From contig NW_026516225.1 of the NCBI RefSeq assembly GCF_025602895.1, positions 372,001-436,000 of the forward strand: a stretch of DNA of 64,000 bases, in the 5' to 3' direction. The position numbers were made by a program, and so were the translations under genes. Within the stretch, counting starts at the first letter, position 1, and each line of letters opens with the position of its first letter. Below are positions 58,734-64,000 of this stretch, piece by piece. The notes under the pieces were generated by a model. The model saw only the letters and a list, made by a program, of their open reading frames with translations. It had not been told where the DNA came from and ran no database searches. This DNA comes from Polychytrium aggregatum (Eukaryota; Chytridiomycota; Chytridiomycetes; Polychytriales).

Positions 58734-58923
58734 ATAAAGTGTAGTCATTCATGGGAAATAGGGTGGTCTATATTGATATCTGCCCCAACCAACGGGGCTC
58801 TGCTCTGCTCAGGTTTCATCAAGATCAACAAACGCTGTCGATGATCGGTAATACAATCATCGCTCCTGACACCATCATCATCGTCGTCATTCATCGTCGC
58901 TATCATCGCTATCATTCGTCGCA
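58734..58923. other. Short spacer between transposon and Seb1-like gene
   Basis: 190 bp, the right insertion flank and Seb1 3' end, with an atcatcatcgtcgtc-type triplet tract near 58868-58920. If the element's guide model holds, the bases directly after 58728 are the present-day guide source. Confidence 0.5.
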
Positions 58924-61900
58924 TCAGGCATTCCAACGCGATGACTTTCGTTTCTGCGTCGAACCGCTCGTAACGGCAGCGGCAGCGGCTCCCTCAGAGA
59001 CACTGTCAAGCGGGCTCCCATGGAGACCTCCATGGAGGCTACTGTGATTCAACATGATGGCGGCTGCATGGTCCGGGATATGGGAGAGACCTGGGCTTGC
59101 GATGTAGGGGCTAGCCTCACCAGGGCCAGACATACTGCCGGAGTGAAGTGGGGACTGATATGGACCGGCTCCTCTCTGGGGTGAGGAGCCGGATGGCGAC
59201 TGATAGGCCTCGATATGGCGACCGAGTCCGCCGTGGTGTTGGCTCTGCGGGCCGAAGCTGTCCCGACCAGACCAATCTGAGGGCTGGGGCGAGTGCCCAT
59301 CACTCAGTGCTGCAATCTCATCGTCGCCGTGGTCGTCCAAGCGCCGGCCCTTGGAGAAGCTCGAGCCAGCTCGTGAGCTGCGCGAACGGGGCCCTGGAGG
59401 GTTGTCGACCCGCTCTCCACGACCACCGGGGTTGCGAGGCCCACGCTGGTCATCTGCCGCAGAGCGGCCCCAGGACCTGGGTCCGCCCGGGCTGTTGCTC
59501 GATCGGCCGTCGCCGGATCCGCCGTCGCTGCTCTTGTGGCGCTTGTGCGGGCCGCCATCGAGGTCCCGGTTTGCGCCGGGGATGTACTCTCTTGCGATGC
59601 GCTGGATCGTTGCGGTTGGCATGCCGGCATGCGGAGAGGGCTCGCCCGCTGTGATCAAGTCCTCGCAGTTCACGCCTACGTCGGGCTCCTCGATGACGAT
59701 GCCAGCTTGGATCCGGCCAGGCCCGCGCTTGGACAGAACCAGCCACTTGCGGTCGGGGTCTACGACGCGGTTCATGGGGAAGACGGTTTCTCCCTTGTCG
59801 TAGCTGAAGATATTCTTTGGGCCGAATCCGCAGCCCCAGCCAAGCTATCAGCCCAGATGCATGCGGGGGGAAGGGAGAAATTGTGAGGTGAATTGGGACC
59901 AGTCGGCCAGTCCGCCAGAATGAGATCACGATTACAACATGCGAGTGCGTGGGTGTCGTTGGACAGGGCGTGGGAATGGCCGAATCGAGTGTCGAGTCGT
60001 CGGAGGGCGTAATAGTGTGTGCAAAATGGTCAGCAGTGCGAGACGTAGCGAGCTACACGAATGCGCCGGAGTGATAAGAGCGATCGGGCTGTAGCAAGCC
60101 ATTCTGTTGTATCCAACAGTCTTTTAACAGGCAGGAGGTGCACATCGATTTATGTCCGGCATTGATTTGTGTGTGTGGAAGCGGGGTTCCCAGCGAGAGA
60201 CAGCAATGCACCAGCGACTGACCTTGAGGGTTGCTCCGGCCACGGAAATGTGATCAAGCTTCTCCCGGGCCATTTCGCACTCGACTCGGGTAAACATCTT
60301 GATGAATGCATTGAACTTGTGGTAGTTGACCTGAACGGCGGCGCATGGCAGGTGGCGAGGAGGGAATCGAGGGCCGAAACAGCGAAATGGCCCCCGGCGC
60401 CAACCCATGAGCGATATTGCATGGAAGAACAAGGTTTGAGATGAGTGACGGTCGACTTGGGCGTTATCATTGTGCGAGGGGGCGATTGTCTGATCTCGGC
60501 AGTGCAAGTGCGATCAGGTTCTCTAGTCTCTCCTGAGGGTGACGCTGCAACGGATGGAAGGTGGGCCGAGAGGGTGGGCCGAGAGCCCGGGCTGACGACA
60601 TTACCACGACAGTATCGACTCGTCCAACGGTTTCAAACAAGTCCCGCAGCATTTCCTTGGTCACCATGTTGGTGACACCGCCAACGTACACAGTTCTGCT
60701 CAGGACTGCCGAGCCAACCGCGACGGAGAGGAGCCCCCGGGTGGTGGGAGTTGGATGAGTTGTTAGTATGGTGCAGCCAAAGTCATCAGCGGCTGCCCTG
60801 CCGATTCGATGCTGAGGCGAGTCCGCGAATCATGGCGAAATAATGTGGGAAATCGGCAGCAGATTCGACCAGGGGATGGATTCCACAGTGTGTCAGGAGG
60901 TAACAGGCTGAACCAAAAGTGAAAATGGTGGGAAATCGTGGCGAATAACAGAGTAACCGGGGCACGAATAATTGAAGAGCTGGACGGGGGGGGAGCACTG
61001 GAGAGGGTAAACACAGTAACGGCGGTGCGAAAAGGGAAAGAAAGAGATGAAACACAGAATCGCTTGCGTTCTCGAGTGCACGCGATTGCATGTTGCTGCC
61101 GGATGCGCATATGTATTCAAGTGTGCAGGCCGCAGACGGACTCGGATTCAGAAGCGATTGGCTGTGCCGATGATGCAGAAGAGAGCAACAAAGAGAGTAA
61201 AATCCGCCAGAGAACCGAGGGTGTGAAACGTGGAGTAGAAAATGACACACCAACCGCCGCTGTAGACCGTCTGGGCAAAGCCGCCATTCCTCGGGCTCAA
61301 ATGAGCAAGAGCCAACGGATTCATGGGTGCCCACGAACGAATCAAGGGTTTGGGGAGAGGAGAGAGGAAATACGGCTGCAAGTCCTGTTGACACGCACTT
61401 CAGCAAACGCCACTTACCTTTGAAAAACTCGTTTCCCAGGGCCGGATCCAACCGGGGCGGCATGCACTTTGGAAGGTTCGGGTCGCCATAATCATCGTCG
61501 AAGAACCGTTTGCCACCGGCACTGTAGTCGTAGACATCGCCGTTGCCGCCTCGCTTTGGGGGTCCCCGCGCTGGCAGCGAGTTTGCGTGGGACTGCCGCG
61601 GGTCGGCCGGGCGCTGTGGCAGATCATGCGGTGACGACGGCCAGGCTGTTCCAAACAGGGCTTGGCTGCTGCCGCCACTGTCGAGATTACCAAGGCCGGG
61701 GTGTACGTTAAAGCCTGGGGAATCAGTCCGCTGGAAGTCCTGCTTGGGTGGAGCGGGGCCCTGGGCTGCCTGGAGTGCATCGCTGGGGAGGGGGATGATG
61801 GCACAACAGTCAGTTACTTGTGATCCACCCCTTGGTATAGCAAGCAAAGAATGCCAAAGAGGACCGAGAAAAGGACAGGTGCACAAATCGGGTAGTCTGT

Positions 61901-64000
61901 ATTGTGCAACAGGTTGGGCGATGCCGCTGGTGCTCGGCTGGTGTGCTATGTGCTCGGGCTGACTCGCTTGCTTGGAGCTGTGTCGAGAGGTGGCTCGTCA
62001 CCTTGGCGGCTCTCCGTTCACGCCGCAGTCCCGAGCACGTGCTGGCTTGCTGGGCAATCGCTTCAGATCCAAGATCCGAGCCACATCGGTGATTGCGATG
62101 ACGGGATGGCATGCACGTCCGGGGACTTATGGAATCCAGGAGGCTTTATTAGAGGTTCAGGTACAGCTTGGCATTCTTGTCGGCAGCACCAATCCCGAGG
62201 GCATGTCTGGTGGCATACGTGCCCGAACCGAGTCGACAGAAGGTCGCTGCAGCGTCTCGACGCTCGCACGGCCGAGTGGGCCATGGAGACGCCGGGATGC
62301 ACAGCTCCACTTCCGTCTGCGCCAACAGATGGTTCAGAAAAGGGGAGAGCTCCCTCTCGAACAGCATCTGCAGCGACTCGTCGTAAACACACCGGCTAGA
62401 TTTACACATTTACATGCATTTATCCACGCGAGCCATACCGGACAGCGACGAGATGGTGGATCCAGATCATGTCGTTCTGTGACGCTTGTGGCTGTGAACG
62501 GATCGGCGAAATGACTCGGCATCGTTGATAGTGACTGCCCTCGGCTGGCTGAGTTTCAAGCTTCGGCTGTGGCGCGACCGTTATCCGAGCTCGTTTCGTC
62601 CCATATCCAGGTCCGAGACACAGCGTCGATTCCGATGCGATTTGAGCCTCAAGCCACTTCCTTGAACGTTCTGCCTCCAAACAAGCCACAATAGAAAAAA
62701 GGAGCACACAGAAGGGAAAACAGTCCGAGCTCAGTGTGGTGCACTTACATCAGTGGCATGGCGGGAAAGCCCGGAATGGTCGCAAGCGGGGCAATGCCAC
62801 CGCTTACGACAGGTGCAGTCAAGGCGTTCAAGGCTGGAGGGATTGAAGAGAGCGCAGCTGCGGTGGGTTCGAGCACGGATTGCGTTAGCAGGCTCGCCAG
62901 ACCAAGGCCCGGTAGTAAGGGTGCTGACACAACAGGTGGGGGAGGAGCCAGGCCCAAAAGAGAGCTCAGCGACCCCGGCGGCATCTTGGAGCTGATAGGA
63001 TCGAGGGCGTCCATTGGCGTGGGCATCAAGGGCGTTGCCGGTAGAGTGGTGGATGTAAGCGCAGGCGGGACAAGCGAGGCAAGACCCAGTGCGCCCCCCA
63101 GACCACTGAGATGGGGTGTGAGGGCCTGCAGGAGCGCCGAGGGGTCTGAGTTGGCAATCGTCGACGGCGGCTCTGAGAGGGACAGGGAAGGTGCTGCCAG
63201 GCTGGGTGGCAGCAGAGATTCTAGCGTCGAGGACGGGGCTACAGCGCCTGACTTGACACGCGGGTCCGACGACCCTATCCCAAGAGTGGCAGTAGCTGTA
63301 GCCGTGGCTGTGGCTGTGTCGACAGTTGCCGGAGGAGAGGCATCTCCAGTAGACGGGTGCGAGTCTGGCAGGGAGGGGACGTATGCGAGTGAGAAAGCGG
63401 CACGGAGAACAGCGCTGTGCCATTCAGCGAAGATGAGCAATTTGCACCAACCTTGATCGGATCCGCCCAGATAGGCGACTTCGATGTTTGCGAGCATCTC
63501 GGCATTGAAGAGTTGCGATTTTTTCCACAAGCCAAAGGTCCGTCTGATCTTGATCTGGCGAGCGGAGGGAATAGTTGTTTTGAATCCAAAGGATTGTCAG
63601 GAACGTCGAGAGTCGAGTCCCAGCCAACTCGGCAGCCAGCTGCAGTCGGGATCATGCGATAAGACGTGCGGATGAAAGGCCCGCCGCACTATCGCTTACC
63701 TTGTCGCGGTCGGGCGCATACTGCAGGTGGTTGGACATGTTCTCGAGCTTCTCCTCGAAACGACCAACGAAAACCTCGCCATCGGGGATTTTCTGGGCAG
63801 CACGGGCAAGGGCATCGACGACATAGACGCCAATGAGCTTGAGCTCGGGACTGCATCGCTGGATAAACTTTTCGACGGCATGGACAACGTTCTTGTAGAG
63901 CTGCAATGAAGAGAGAGCGGAAAGCATGAGGCGGGTGATGCTGCACCAAGGAGCTAGCTCGGGCCGAGCTCAATTCAATAGAGCGAGTGCCAAAGATCTG
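58924..64000 (-). CDS. Seb1/Nrd1/SCAF8-like CID-RRM protein (5' end outside window)
   Basis: RNA-polymerase-II CTD-binding termination/processing factor, running right to left. The first visible exons hold a CTD-interacting domain: LYKNVVHAVEKFIQRCSPEL, IGVYVVDALARAAQKI (about 63920-63700) and GLWKKSQLFNAEML (about 63530). A long Pro/Ala/Leu-rich linker follows (LGLASLVPPALTSTTLPATP; PPPVVSAPLLPGLG). An RRM spans about 60690-60240: RTVYVGGVTNMVTKEMLRDL, then NYHKFNAFIKMFTRVECEMA. After it comes the Nrd1/Seb1 motif GWGCGFGPKNIFSYDKGE and VFPMNRVVDPDR. The C-terminal exon (59775-58924) is Ser/Gly/Pro/His-rich, ends KRKSSRWNA, and stops at 58924-58926. Inner exon borders and the true start are not resolved. 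Confidence 0.82.

Overview
The window is nuclear DNA of an intron-rich, GC-rich eukaryote, most likely a zoosporic (chytrid-type) fungus. Genes are compact, introns are short GT-AG, and conserved fungal/eukaryotic genes sit on both strands. A complete POC1 centriole gene (13426-16558) points to a lineage that still builds centrioles and flagella, which Dikarya have lost. Species assignment is inference; no rRNA or mitochondrial marker is present.

Layout. 1-1172: 3' part of PWP1 (ribosome biogenesis). 1602-2573(-): small four-exon unknown gene. 3104-4756(-): nitronate monooxygenase. 5892-7973(+): 7TM protein with a C-terminal RGS domain. 8741-9467(-): three-exon mitochondrial ATP synthase epsilon (ATP15). 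10008-10921(-): VanZ-like membrane protein. 11125-12886(+): coiled-coil protein. 13426-16558(+): POC1. 16924-19172(-): TOE1-type deadenylase. 19700-21384(+): FLX1/SLC25A32 carrier. 22364-22741 and 24030-24494(+): two Cys-rich BRI3-like paralogues. 25387-27044(-): SEC4/Rab8 GTPase. 27432-30449(+): stomatin/SPFH protein. 33447-34103(+): bHLH factor. About 36083-37770(-): DUF4097-like repeat protein. 37965-39476(+): Sel1-repeat protein. 40475-46742(-): ABCC (MRP) transporter. 47311-48027(-): COX16. 48669-51616(-): PARN. 52308-54543(+): CaMK-type kinase. 58924 to beyond the right edge (-): Seb1/Nrd1/SCAF8-like CID-RRM protein.

The outstanding feature is a DNA transposon of about 3.7 kb (55020-58728) inserted between the 3' ends of the CaMK and Seb1 genes. 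It has a 13-bp terminal inverted repeat, an intact intronless Tc1/IS630-type DD34E transposase (55091-56023), and an intact intronless Fanzor1 protein (56271-58643). Fanzor1 is the eukaryotic relative of TnpB/Cas12, an RNA-guided DNA endonuclease family. This one has the N-terminal zinc knuckle, RuvC-I, a Fanzor-type relocated RuvC-II glutamate, a zinc ribbon and RuvC-III. Its own TATA box decides the start codon. A hairpin-containing 3' tail between the stop codon and the right terminus is the expected position of the guide-RNA scaffold.

Host genes fall into ordinary housekeeping classes. Two DEDDh deadenylases (TOE1, PARN) and a CID-RRM transcription-termination factor concern RNA 3' ends. 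ATP15, COX16 and the FLX1-like carrier are mitochondrial. RGS, Rab8, stomatin, CaMK and ABCC act at membranes or in signalling. Most real genes are split into several exons, so single long reading frames here are often shadows. Exon models were built by hand from splice consensus, frame continuity and family resemblance; where all phases close I say so.
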